Shown here piece by piece: positions 31,176 to 39,808 of a stretch of 52,238 nucleotides of DNA. Numbering within the stretch: position 1 is the first letter of the stretch; each line of letters opens with the position of its first letter. The position numbers were made by a program, and so were the translations under genes. Source of the stretch: Dehalococcoidia bacterium (lineage in GTDB: Bacteria > Chloroflexota > Dehalococcoidia > GIF9 > AB-539-J10); NCBI GenBank assembly GCA_003552125.1, contig PUON01000009.1, forward strand, positions 1-52,238. The letters run 5' to 3'. The notes beneath the pieces are model-generated. The model saw nothing but the letters and a program-made list of their open reading frames with translations, had not been told where the DNA came from and made no database searches.

Positions 31176-32591
31176 ATGGCGACGATCGCTCAGCAGATGA
31201 AACTCTTCATGGAGCCACAATCCATAACCGCAATAGGAATCTCACGTCAGACGGGTGCCAATGCCTACAACCTGCTGGAGAACCTTCTGGCGTACGGGTA
31301 TCCCGGCCGGTTGTATCCCGTGAATCCGAACGCGACCGATATACTTGGCGTGAGGACTTACGCGAGTGTAGCCGATGTTCCTGAGGTTTCAGATCTCGGA
31401 GTTATCAGCCTGCCTCGTCATCTGGTGCTTCCTGTGGTGGCTGATTGTATAAGCAAGGGCATCCAAGCGCTTGTGATCGTGACACAGGGATTTGCCGATG
31501 CCGATGATGTTGAGGGTCACCGGCTTCAGCGCGAGCTTGTCGAAATGGCACAGGGGACGGGTACGCGCATACTGGGACCGAATACGTTTGGCGTGGCCAA
31601 TGCCGGTCTGCACATGAGCACGTCCTACATTCGCATACCGATGGAGGCCAATGGCGTCGGCACTATATCTCAGACCGGTGGGACGTTTGTTGGCCTGACC
31701 GATGTCAGGCTCGCAGGGAAGGTCATCGACATCGGCGACGCATGTGACGTGGATGTCGTGGACTGCCTGCACTACTTTGAACAGGACGACGACACACGGG
31801 TAGTTGTGCTGCACATCGAGGGTATGCCTCATGCGAGGGAGTTTCTGAAGGTAGCGCACCGTGTGGTGATGAACAAGCCCGTTCTCGCCCTGAAGGTTGG
31901 CCGCACCGAGCAGACAGCGCGAGCCGTCCAGTCACACACGGGGGCGATGGCAGGCAGCGATCTGTTGTGGGACGTCGCGCTTCGGGACGCGGGAGTAATC
32001 CGGGTTGATGACGTGGAGGAGCTTTCCGATGCAATCCGGGCGTTTCTGACGCTACCGCCGCCCAAAGGTCCAGGCATAGGCATCACCACGTATACTGGCG
32101 GCTTCGGCATTATCGCTGCGGATGCGTGTGCTCGAAATGGGATGGACCTGGTGCAGTTCATGGGGCCCACGATGGAGGGACTGAGGGCACTCTCTCCCAA
32201 ATGGCTTGGTGTTGGCAACCCGGTAGACATATGGCCTGGCGTATCGATAATGGGGCACCCACGGCGTGAGATGGAGACCGCGGCGTTGCGGCTGGTTCTC
32301 TCTGACCCGGGTGTGCACGCTGCTATGGCGGTCATAAGCGCATATCAGCCTCACCTTGGCGAGGAGCACTTACCGATGATTCAGGAAGTGGCTCGCGATT
32401 TCCCGGACAAGCCCTTTGTGTATTTCATGTACGGACTGCACTTCGATGAAGTGCGCCGCTCACTTGAGAGTAGCGGTACAACGCTCGCCTTTCCCAGCCC
32501 TGAGCGGGCGGCACGTGCGTTGATGCACCTGAAACGCCGCGCACACTACCTGGCGCGCCAGTTAGAAATCAAGCGATCAGGATCCGCGTGA
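31176..32591 (+). CDS. Second CoA-binding, NDP-forming acyl-CoA ligase alpha-type protein (paralogue of 29608..31032)
   Basis: FMEPQSITAIGISRQTGANAYNLLENLLAYGYPGRLYPVNPNA; RILGPNTFGVAN; GTISQTGGTFV; AVQSHTGAMAGSD; AGGAGG Shine-Dalgarno. Confidence 0.87.
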   Translation: MATIAQQMKLFMEPQSITAIGISRQTGANAYNLLENLLAYGYPGRLYPVNPNATDILGVRTYASVADVPEVSDLGVISLPRHLVLPVVADCISKGIQALVIVTQGFADADDVEGHRLQRELVEMAQGTGTRILGPNTFGVANAGLHMSTSYIRIPMEANGVGTISQTGGTFVGLTDVRLAGKVIDIGDACDVDVVDCLHYFEQDDDTRVVVLHIEGMPHAREFLKVAHRVVMNKPVLALKVGRTEQTARAVQSHTGAMAGSDLLWDVALRDAGVIRVDDVEELSDAIRAFLTLPPPKGPGIGITTYTGGFGIIAADACARNGMDLVQFMGPTMEGLRALSPKWLGVGNPVDIWPGVSIMGHPRREMETAALRLVLSDPGVHAAMAVISAYQPHLGEEHLPMIQEVARDFPDKPFVYFMYGLHFDEVRRSLESSGTTLAFPSPERAARALMHLKRRAHYLARQLEIKRSGSA

Positions 32592-33593
32592 CTGTCGCAC
32601 GGTACGAGCCATCGTCGCCGCAAGCTTGATGGCTTCTATCATGCTTGTCGGGTCGGCTGTGCCCTTGCCGGCCTTCCCGAAAACTGTACCGTGGTCGACG
32701 GACGTCCTGATGATGGGCAGTCCCAGCGAGACGTTGACGCCTTTCTCGAAGCCGACCATCTTAATCGGGATGTGTCCCTGGTCATGGTACATCGCGATTG
32801 CAAGATCGAACTCGCCGCGGAAGGCCCTCAGGAATGCCGTATCAGGAGGCAGTGGACCTCTCACGTTGTAGCCCTGTGCCTGTGCCTCTTCGATTGCGGG
32901 GATGATGTGGGTGACTTCCTCATCCCCGAACAATCCGCCCTCGCCCGAATGTGGATTCAGACCGGGGATAACGACACGGGGGTGCTCAACCCCCATTGAC
33001 TTCGTTGCATCCACACCAAGCCGCAAAACCTCGAGAATACGTTCCTTGTTCACCAGGTCGCATGACTCGCGCAGAGAAACATGTGTGGACACGTGGGCGA
33101 TGCGCAGGTTATCCGCAGCCAGCATCATTACCGCGTCGCTGACACCACAGAGATGGGCGAGTATCTGCGTGTGACCCGGAAAGTGGTATCCGGCCTGGTT
33201 GAGTGCGTCCTTGTTGAGTGGTGCGGTCACAATCGCATCGGTCTTTCCCTCAATAGTCAGGGCTGTACCACGCTCAACAGCATCGTAGGCGGCTTTGCCT
33301 GCAGTAGCCGCGACCTGACCACGAACCAGCGTTGAAAGGTCAACATCTTTCAGGTCGATGACGTTCATTACGTTTACGTCTTCGCGCATATCGTCAGGGT
33401 TGGAGATGGCGTTGATCTCCATGGGTATTCCGACGATCTCTACCGCAGCGCGCATGACGCCGGCGTCGCCGATGACGAGGCCGCGGCAGATAGGACGTAC
33501 CTCGGAGTCGTTCAGGGCCTTAACGACTATCTCCGGTCCAGCTCCGGCGGGATCTCCCATCGTGAGTGCAAGCAGGGGTACGTAGTTGTCCAT
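32577..33593 (-). CDS. pdxA: 4-hydroxythreonine-4-phosphate dehydrogenase-like (PdxA/PdxA2)
   Basis: LALTMGDPAGAGPEIVVKAL; GHTQILAHLCG; VVIPGLNPHSGEGGLFGDEE; AMYHDQGHIPIKMVGFEKGVNVSLGLPIIRTSVDHGT. Confidence 0.94.
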   Translation of the reverse strand: MDNYVPLLALTMGDPAGAGPEIVVKALNDSEVRPICRGLVIGDAGVMRAAVEIVGIPMEINAISNPDDMREDVNVMNVIDLKDVDLSTLVRGQVAATAGKAAYDAVERGTALTIEGKTDAIVTAPLNKDALNQAGYHFPGHTQILAHLCGVSDAVMMLAADNLRIAHVSTHVSLRESCDLVNKERILEVLRLGVDATKSMGVEHPRVVIPGLNPHSGEGGLFGDEEVTHIIPAIEEAQAQGYNVRGPLPPDTAFLRAFRGEFDLAIAMYHDQGHIPIKMVGFEKGVNVSLGLPIIRTSVDHGTVFGKAGKGTADPTSMIEAIKLAATMARTVRQSRGS

Positions 33594-34837
33594 TAGTGAT
33601 CTCCTTGACTTAGGTGATGGAGTGCCTGAACCATGGCATCCTCATTTCCGAATCCTCCGGCCTTCGTGACGACGCGCAGTCCCTGGTGATTCGCTCCGAT
33701 GACTTCGCCGACGATGACTCCCGGCTGAAGGTCACCCAGTATTCGCAGTCCCTGCAGGCCATCGTCTCCACAGACCGCGCGTGCGACGTCTCCTCCGGTA
33801 AGAAACAAACCAGCAAGCCTCCCCTTGTTCAGTACTCGCAGTACGATCGCACCGAGGATGGGGGCCATCGTACGGCGCAATTGGATTGCGTAATCGCTCA
33901 GGCTTGAAGTCACCACTGCGGCGGAATGCGTCTCAAGGAGACGGAGTAGCTCGCCCGAGATCTGGTTTATTCGGGGTTCTCTGCCCGCTCTTGTCCTGAA
34001 TTCACGCGGCTCAATCCTAACCAGTGGGGGGCCGACATGGTCGATCACTCTTTGCAATTGTCTGACACTTACGTCGTTGCGGCTGCCTACCGCGAGCAAC
34101 GAGGGCCCAACCGGAGCCGATGGTATTTTGCGGCCCTGGTACGAGTAACCGAATGCAAGCGGTATTTGTGCTCCGAGCCCTCCAGATCCACAGGGCAGGC
34201 AGCTGCTGCCCAGGAGTGCGAGAGCATCTGCAATGCAGCGCAGATGGCTATCTTCTGTGGCATCCACGACGACTGCGCGACTCTCACACCCGCGTATGCG
34301 GGAGGCAAGATACGCCGGTCCACGCTGCACCTCGTCCAGCCTTAGCTTCTGCGAAGTTATTCCGGATCCAGCACGTAGCAGATCGGCGATATCGGAGTGT
34401 TTGACGGGGCTGACCGGGTCTTGCGACAGGCCTGTCTGATGCACCGGTACGCCGTCCACCAGCAGTTGGCCGTCAACAATCGTTCGCTTGCTGGCCGGAA
34501 ATGCCGGACAGACTACGGCATGATCCGCGTGCGTTACGTCGAGCAGTGCCTGCAGTTCGGCTGCTACGTTGCCACGTAGTGTGGAGTCGATCTTCTTGTA
34601 GATGTAGTAAGAGCGGAAGCGCTCGGCGACCAGCTTAACCCGCCGGTAGGCGACCCGCGACGATTCCGCGCGGCTATCGGTCGTGGCAACCATTGCGTCC
34701 GAGGAGACCTTCGCCTGGCTTGAGAACGTGATTATCGCAGATAACCCGGCCTGTGTGAGTCCAACGCCAGTGTCCATGGCACCGGTCAGGTCGTCGGCGA
34801 TTACACAAAATTGCATTCGTCGACTTGCGTTATCCAT
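33593..34837 (-). CDS. Four-carbon acid sugar kinase (DUF1537/OtnK-DtnK family)
   Basis: CVIADDLTGAMDTGVGLTQAG; YIYKKIDSTLRGNVAAEL; FLTGGDVARAVC; GAVVLRVL-type C-terminus. Confidence 0.9.
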   Translation of the reverse strand: MDNASRRMQFCVIADDLTGAMDTGVGLTQAGLSAIITFSSQAKVSSDAMVATTDSRAESSRVAYRRVKLVAERFRSYYIYKKIDSTLRGNVAAELQALLDVTHADHAVVCPAFPASKRTIVDGQLLVDGVPVHQTGLSQDPVSPVKHSDIADLLRAGSGITSQKLRLDEVQRGPAYLASRIRGCESRAVVVDATEDSHLRCIADALALLGSSCLPCGSGGLGAQIPLAFGYSYQGRKIPSAPVGPSLLAVGSRNDVSVRQLQRVIDHVGPPLVRIEPREFRTRAGREPRINQISGELLRLLETHSAAVVTSSLSDYAIQLRRTMAPILGAIVLRVLNKGRLAGLFLTGGDVARAVCGDDGLQGLRILGDLQPGVIVGEVIGANHQGLRVVTKAGGFGNEDAMVQALHHLSQGDH

Positions 34838-34961
34838 TTGTGCCCACTACTGTAGACGGCGCTAGCCACGCTGTCAATGTCACAATTGTATGGCGTATAC
34901 TCAATAGTGAGGGCCTTGAGGTCCTCTCATCCGATTACTTTCGATCAAGGAGGACGCACGT

Positions 34962-36104
34962 ATGATGGATGTACTGCTTACTGAGCAGGAGAAGATGTTT
35001 CAGCGCCAGATGAGGGATTTCGTCGAGAATGAGATCACCCCGTGCGCAGACGAATGGGATCGACGCAATGAACTGGCGTACGAAGCATTCCTGAAGATGA
35101 AAGATGTGGGGCTTACCGGACTGACCATCCCGGAGAAATATGATGGGCAGGGTGGGTCCTTCATGGACGCATTTCTGGCCTCTGTTGAACTGGCACGGGC
35201 AAGCATCTCGGTCGCCTCCATATTCGGGACCCACGTTGGTTTGGCGCTGAGCGGTCTCTATCACTTTGGAAATGAGGAACAGCGGCAGCGGTTCGTGGTG
35301 CCGGCGGCAAGAGGTGAGAAGCTTTGCGCCTATGGGCTCACCGAGCGTGAGGCGAGCAGCGATATCTCGCGCATGAGCACGGTGGCCCGCCGCGAAGGGG
35401 ATGAGTGGGTCATAAATGGTGCGAAGTGTTTCATCTCCAACGGCGACAAGGCGGATATCGTGCTGACGTTTGCGACCGTAGACAGAGACCTTGGCAGCAA
35501 GGGAATCACTGCGTTCGTCATCGAGAAGGGGATGCCCGGCTTCTCAATTGGCAAAGTTGAGGACAAACTCGGCATCAGGGCTGAGAGCGTGGCTGAACTC
35601 ATATTCGACGAAGTGCGCATACCGGTGGCAAACCAGATTGGTGAGGTGGGCAAAGGTATGCGAATCGCACTCTCCATTCTGGATGAAGGCAGGCTTGATG
35701 TATCCGGTCAGGGGGTTGGCGTTGCCTCCGCGGCACTGGATGCCGCTATCGAGTACTCGAAACAGCGGCAGCAGTTCGGTCAGCCCATCAGCCAGTTCCA
35801 GGGAATACAGTGGATGCTTGTCGACATGGCCAATGAGGTCGACGCCGCGTGGCTGATGGCCTATCGGGCGGCACGCCTCGCGGACAGCGGGGAGCGTTTC
35901 ACCAAAGAAGTCGCTCAGGCGAAGTTGTTTGCTGCGAACGCAGCCATGGATGTGACGCGCAAGTCGCTGCAGATCCACGGGGGCTACGGCTTCATGAAGG
36001 ATCTCCCCATCGAGAGGTACTACCGCGACGCTAAGATTCTCGAGATTTACGAGGGTACCAGTGAGGTTCAGCGCCTGGTCATCTCCCGGGCACTTCTCTC
36101 TTAA
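34962..36104 (+). CDS. Acyl-CoA dehydrogenase
   Basis: CAYGLTEREASSDISRMSTVARREGDEWVINGAKCFISNGDKADI; QIHGGYGFMKDLPIERYYRDAKILEIYEGTSEVQRLVISRALL. Confidence 0.96.
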   Translation: MMDVLLTEQEKMFQRQMRDFVENEITPCADEWDRRNELAYEAFLKMKDVGLTGLTIPEKYDGQGGSFMDAFLASVELARASISVASIFGTHVGLALSGLYHFGNEEQRQRFVVPAARGEKLCAYGLTEREASSDISRMSTVARREGDEWVINGAKCFISNGDKADIVLTFATVDRDLGSKGITAFVIEKGMPGFSIGKVEDKLGIRAESVAELIFDEVRIPVANQIGEVGKGMRIALSILDEGRLDVSGQGVGVASAALDAAIEYSKQRQQFGQPISQFQGIQWMLVDMANEVDAAWLMAYRAARLADSGERFTKEVAQAKLFAANAAMDVTRKSLQIHGGYGFMKDLPIERYYRDAKILEIYEGTSEVQRLVISRALLS

Positions 36105-36120
36105 ACGGAGTATCCAGAGG

Positions 36121-37821
36121 CTACGCGACTACCCGGAACTGGTTGACGTCGACGACGCCCAGATCGGTGACGCGTAGCTCCGGAATCACCGGAAGAGCGA
36201 GGAACGAGAGCAACGAAAAGGGTGCTGGAGGCAGCGTGCCGAGGTTGCGCGCTGCTTCCTCCACCCGCCTCTGATTTTCGAGAACCGTTACCAGCGGATC
36301 GGGAGACAGCAGGCCTGCGATTGGCAGCGACAGTGCAGCCTTGACCTCACCGTCCGCAAACACTATTAGCCCTCCCCGGCCGTGGATCAGCGCTTCTATC
36401 GCACCAATGATGTCATCATCCGTCACGCCAACACAGACGATGTTGTGGGAGTCGTGCGCTACCGAACTGGCAAGCGCACCACGCTGAAGCCCGAAGCCAG
36501 TCACGAACCCCTTTCCCACATTACCCGTGGCGTGATGACGCTCGATCACCACAAGCTTCACGATATCGCGTGTGGTGTCTGAGACGAATGAGTTGCCGGA
36601 GATTTCCGGGGTGTCCATACGCGCGCGCGTCACTATCTGGCCGGGCACCAGCTCGATCACCGGGAATCGGTCCGCTGTTCGGGGGATATCCAGCGTTCCA
36701 GCCGTGAGGGGCGCCGCACGCATGGTATCCGTCAATTCAGGCGCCACGGTGGAGAACGAGAACTGCGGTCTTCCGCCCTGTGCAACAAGCCGACCTGCGT
36801 GCATTACGAGGTCGACGTCGAAACGATGCAGGTCATGTACTGTAATGAGATGCGCCGTCATGCCGGGGGCTATGGCTCCCCTGTCGTAGAGGCGGAAGTA
36901 TCGCGCGGGGTTGATCGTGGCCATCTGCAGTGCCCGCACCGGCTCCATTCCCAGTGAGATCGCCTTTCGTACCACGTGGTCCAGGTCCCCCTCGTACGCC
37001 AGGTCTGCCGCGCTTCTGTCGTCGACCACCAGCATGCATCGGTCGAATACATCCTGAGTGACCGCAGGGAGGAGGGCCTCCAGATTCTTCTCCGAGGAGC
37101 CCTCACGGATCATGAGGTACATTCCCTTTTGCAGTTTCTCCTGCGCTTCTTCCAGTGTGGTGCACTCGTGATCCGACATAATGCCCGCAGCAAGGTATGC
37201 CGTAAGGTCCGGTCCGCGCAAACCCGGAGCATGTCCGTCTATCGGCCGACCACTGGCAGCATCCAGCTTGTCGATGACATCGGGCATGCCGCCGAGCACA
37301 CCAGGGTAGTTCATGACCTCTCCGAGACCAATGACGCCGGGTTTTTCCAGCAGCATCCGGATAGCAGCAGCATCCAGCACTGCACCGGAAGATTCCAGTG
37401 GAGAGGAGGGGACGCAGGATGGCGCCATGAATCGCATATCCAGGGGAAGCCTCTGGCTCCAGCGCATGCAGAACTCGATACCGTCGGTTCCGCATACATT
37501 GGCGATTTCGTGCAGATCGGTGATCAAGGTCAGGGTTCCGCGCGGTACCACGGCTTCGGCATAGCGGGCCGGATGCAGCATGGAGCTCTCGATGTGTGTA
37601 TGCCCATCTATAAGTGCCGGCAGGAGAAAGACTCCATCAAGGTCGATGTGCTCGACTGCGTCCCTGTAGCGGCCTATTCCGGCGATGGCGCCGCCATATA
37701 TGGCTACATCACCATGGCGGATCATGCCAGCGAGCGTGTCTACGATCTGGGCGTTGTGCAGGATGAGGTCTGCCGGCCGTGCTCCCCTTGCGACTTGTAT
37801 GCGTTCAGCAGTTGTCGTCAT
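36121..37821 (-). CDS. ade: Adenine deaminase
   Basis: LILHNAQIVDTLAGMIRHGDVAIYGGAIAGIG; LLPALIDGHTHIESSMLHPARYAEAVVPRGT; DGHAPGL; DHECTTLEEA; start trimmed to 37821. Confidence 0.95.
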   Translation of the reverse strand: MTTTAERIQVARGARPADLILHNAQIVDTLAGMIRHGDVAIYGGAIAGIGRYRDAVEHIDLDGVFLLPALIDGHTHIESSMLHPARYAEAVVPRGTLTLITDLHEIANVCGTDGIEFCMRWSQRLPLDMRFMAPSCVPSSPLESSGAVLDAAAIRMLLEKPGVIGLGEVMNYPGVLGGMPDVIDKLDAASGRPIDGHAPGLRGPDLTAYLAAGIMSDHECTTLEEAQEKLQKGMYLMIREGSSEKNLEALLPAVTQDVFDRCMLVVDDRSAADLAYEGDLDHVVRKAISLGMEPVRALQMATINPARYFRLYDRGAIAPGMTAHLITVHDLHRFDVDLVMHAGRLVAQGGRPQFSFSTVAPELTDTMRAAPLTAGTLDIPRTADRFPVIELVPGQIVTRARMDTPEISGNSFVSDTTRDIVKLVVIERHHATGNVGKGFVTGFGLQRGALASSVAHDSHNIVCVGVTDDDIIGAIEALIHGRGGLIVFADGEVKAALSLPIAGLLSPDPLVTVLENQRRVEEAARNLGTLPPAPFSLLSFLALPVIPELRVTDLGVVDVNQFRVVA

Positions 37822-38335
37822 ATTCCTCCAGCGCGTACATGTCGGGCAGGTAGCGGAATCGGTTGTCGTAATCCAATCCGTAACCGACGATGAACCTATC
37901 GGGGACGGTGAACCCGAGGTAGTCGATGGCCACGTTGTGCGTACGTCGCGATGGCTTGTCGGCAAGGGCGCAAAGCCTCACGTTCCGTGCTCCTCTCACC
38001 TTGAGGTGTTCGAGCAGGAAACACAACGTATAACCGGTGTCGACGATATCCTCGATCACAAGTACGTCCTTCCCCTTAAGATCAGTAGTGATGTCCTGAT
38101 GCACTGTTATGGTTCCTGAGCTTTCGGTGCCGTCGTTATAGCTGGAGACGGTGATGAAATTGATCTCAAGGGGCATATTGATCTGTCGCACCAGGTCCGC
38201 CATGAAAATGAATGCGCCCTTCAGCACGCCTACGGCGACGAGGTTCTTGCCCTGGTAGTCATTAGCTATCTCAGCCGCAAGCCGGGAGACTGTTTCTTCA
38301 ATGACCCTTCGGGACACGAGGATCGTCTGAGGCAT
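37805..38335 (-). CDS. hpt: Hypoxanthine(-guanine) phosphoribosyltransferase
   Basis: NLVAVGVLKGAFIFMADLVRQINMPLEINFITVSSY; KDVLVIEDIVDTGYTLCFLLEHL; VDYDN-type C-terminus. Confidence 0.94.
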   Translation of the reverse strand: MPQTILVSRRVIEETVSRLAAEIANDYQGKNLVAVGVLKGAFIFMADLVRQINMPLEINFITVSSYNDGTESSGTITVHQDITTDLKGKDVLVIEDIVDTGYTLCFLLEHLKVRGARNVRLCALADKPSRRTHNVAIDYLGFTVPDRFIVGYGLDYDNRFRYLPDMYALEEYDDNC

Positions 38336-38361
38336 AGTCTCATGCGTGTACCTCAACCGGA

Positions 38362-39783
38362 TTACTCCTGACGCAACACTCCGATGAAGGGCAGGTTGCG
38401 GTACTCTCCCTGGTAGTCAAGGCCATAGCCAACAACGAACTCATCAGGAATCTCGAAGCCGACGTAATCCAGTTGTACATTGGCCAGTCGCCGCTCCTTC
38501 CTGTCGAGAAGTGAGCACACGTGTAGACTCGCCGGTCGGTGCGAGGCAAGGTGAGCCAGCACATAATTGAGGGTCATTCCTGTGTCTACAATATCTTCGA
38601 CCATCAGAACATGCTCATCCGTAATCGAGCAGTCGAGATCCCGGGTTATCTTCACAATATCGCCATGGCCGCCATAGTGCGAAATGTCCATGTAGTCCAC
38701 CTTGACGGGGATGGAAATGTGCTGCATGAGATCAGACAAGAAGCACATCACACCTTTAAGCACTCCGATCATCACAATGCGTTGACCTGCATAATCCTTT
38801 GATACTCGCCTTGCCAAAGAGCGAACCCTGCGCTTAATCTGTGTCTGGCTGTACAGGATACGTCCGACGCCCTCTACCTTGGCATCGCCCAGGGGTCCGT
38901 AGCCGTACTTGGCAAGGAGGCGGGCGAAGTCCTTGCGGGTTACAAGGCGAACGTTGATGTCGGGATACAACTCTCTCAACTTGCGGACCTTTCGATTCTT
39001 TGAAGTGATGAGATCCTGCTTCATTGTGGTGAGCTCGACGTACATGTCCAACTCCGGGAGGTAGAAGTCAGGTGTGAACATCTGGGAAACGCCCTCGCCG
39101 TTCCATGCGAGGGGGAACGAACGTGGTTCGTAAAGCCACTCTATCTGGTAGAAGTCGAGCAGGTTCGCGAATTCCGCTTCGCTCTCGTGCGCGAACTCGA
39201 CGGGCTTGAGAGATGCTGCGGGCATCTCGGTGGGCAATATCTGCTTCGGCGCCGTCGCGCACGTACGTTTCACACGCTCCTTGAACTGCGAGAGTTCAGC
39301 CCGTTCGAGCACAACTGAGCAGACATGCCCGATGGTCCGAAGAAATTCCTCGTCAAGGTCAGAAAGCGAGCGTTCCTGTCTCGAGTACACGCGGACCTGT
39401 CCGATCACATCCTGGCCGCGCATTATAGGGGAGGCTATTATGGTGACAACATGTTGGGACTCGGCGATCTGCGGGTGTTGAACCCGCTCGTCGGAAGGTG
39501 CGTGCGAGACTATGGCAATCTGACCTTCAAGAACCTCCGGAAGGCTCTTGGTCGCCGCGAGTGGGCCCTTACGCAGGTAGAGGTCGCTCAAACCGAATGA
39601 GCCGATCGTCGTGAGGAAGTCGTTCTTGGGGTTAAGAAGGAGCACGCGGCACCCGGTCATGCCCATCGACTTCGCAATCACTTTGGCGATGGCATTGCAA
39701 GTGCGGCGAAGGCTGAGGCTGTCATTGGCGATGGCCGTCGCCTGCTGCAGTCCTGAGTAGTAACGCCCTTTGGACGTTGTCAC
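38362..39783 (-). CDS. Fusion protein: N-terminal GAF-like domain, central restriction-endonuclease-like domain, C-terminal HPRT domain
   Basis: GAF-like residues 1-165; SEAEFANLLDFYQIEWLYEPRSFPLA...MFTPDFYLPELDMYVELTTMKQDLITSKNRKVRKLRELYPDINVRLVTRKDF; HPRT core IVMIGVLKGVMCFLSDLMQHISIPVKVDYM...EHVLMVEDIVDTGMTLNYVL. Confidence 0.85.
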   Translation of the reverse strand: MTTSKGRYYSGLQQATAIANDSLSLRRTCNAIAKVIAKSMGMTGCRVLLLNPKNDFLTTIGSFGLSDLYLRKGPLAATKSLPEVLEGQIAIVSHAPSDERVQHPQIAESQHVVTIIASPIMRGQDVIGQVRVYSRQERSLSDLDEEFLRTIGHVCSVVLERAELSQFKERVKRTCATAPKQILPTEMPAASLKPVEFAHESEAEFANLLDFYQIEWLYEPRSFPLAWNGEGVSQMFTPDFYLPELDMYVELTTMKQDLITSKNRKVRKLRELYPDINVRLVTRKDFARLLAKYGYGPLGDAKVEGVGRILYSQTQIKRRVRSLARRVSKDYAGQRIVMIGVLKGVMCFLSDLMQHISIPVKVDYMDISHYGGHGDIVKITRDLDCSITDEHVLMVEDIVDTGMTLNYVLAHLASHRPASLHVCSLLDRKERRLANVQLDYVGFEIPDEFVVGYGLDYQGEYRNLPFIGVLRQE

Positions 39784-39808
39784 TCCCTTTTTCTCCTTCT
39801 CCTGTCAA

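Noticed and set aside
36976-37893. 305-aa plus-strand ORF antisense to adenine deaminase
   Set aside because: Overlaps a confident conserved gene on the other strand; composition looks non-coding.
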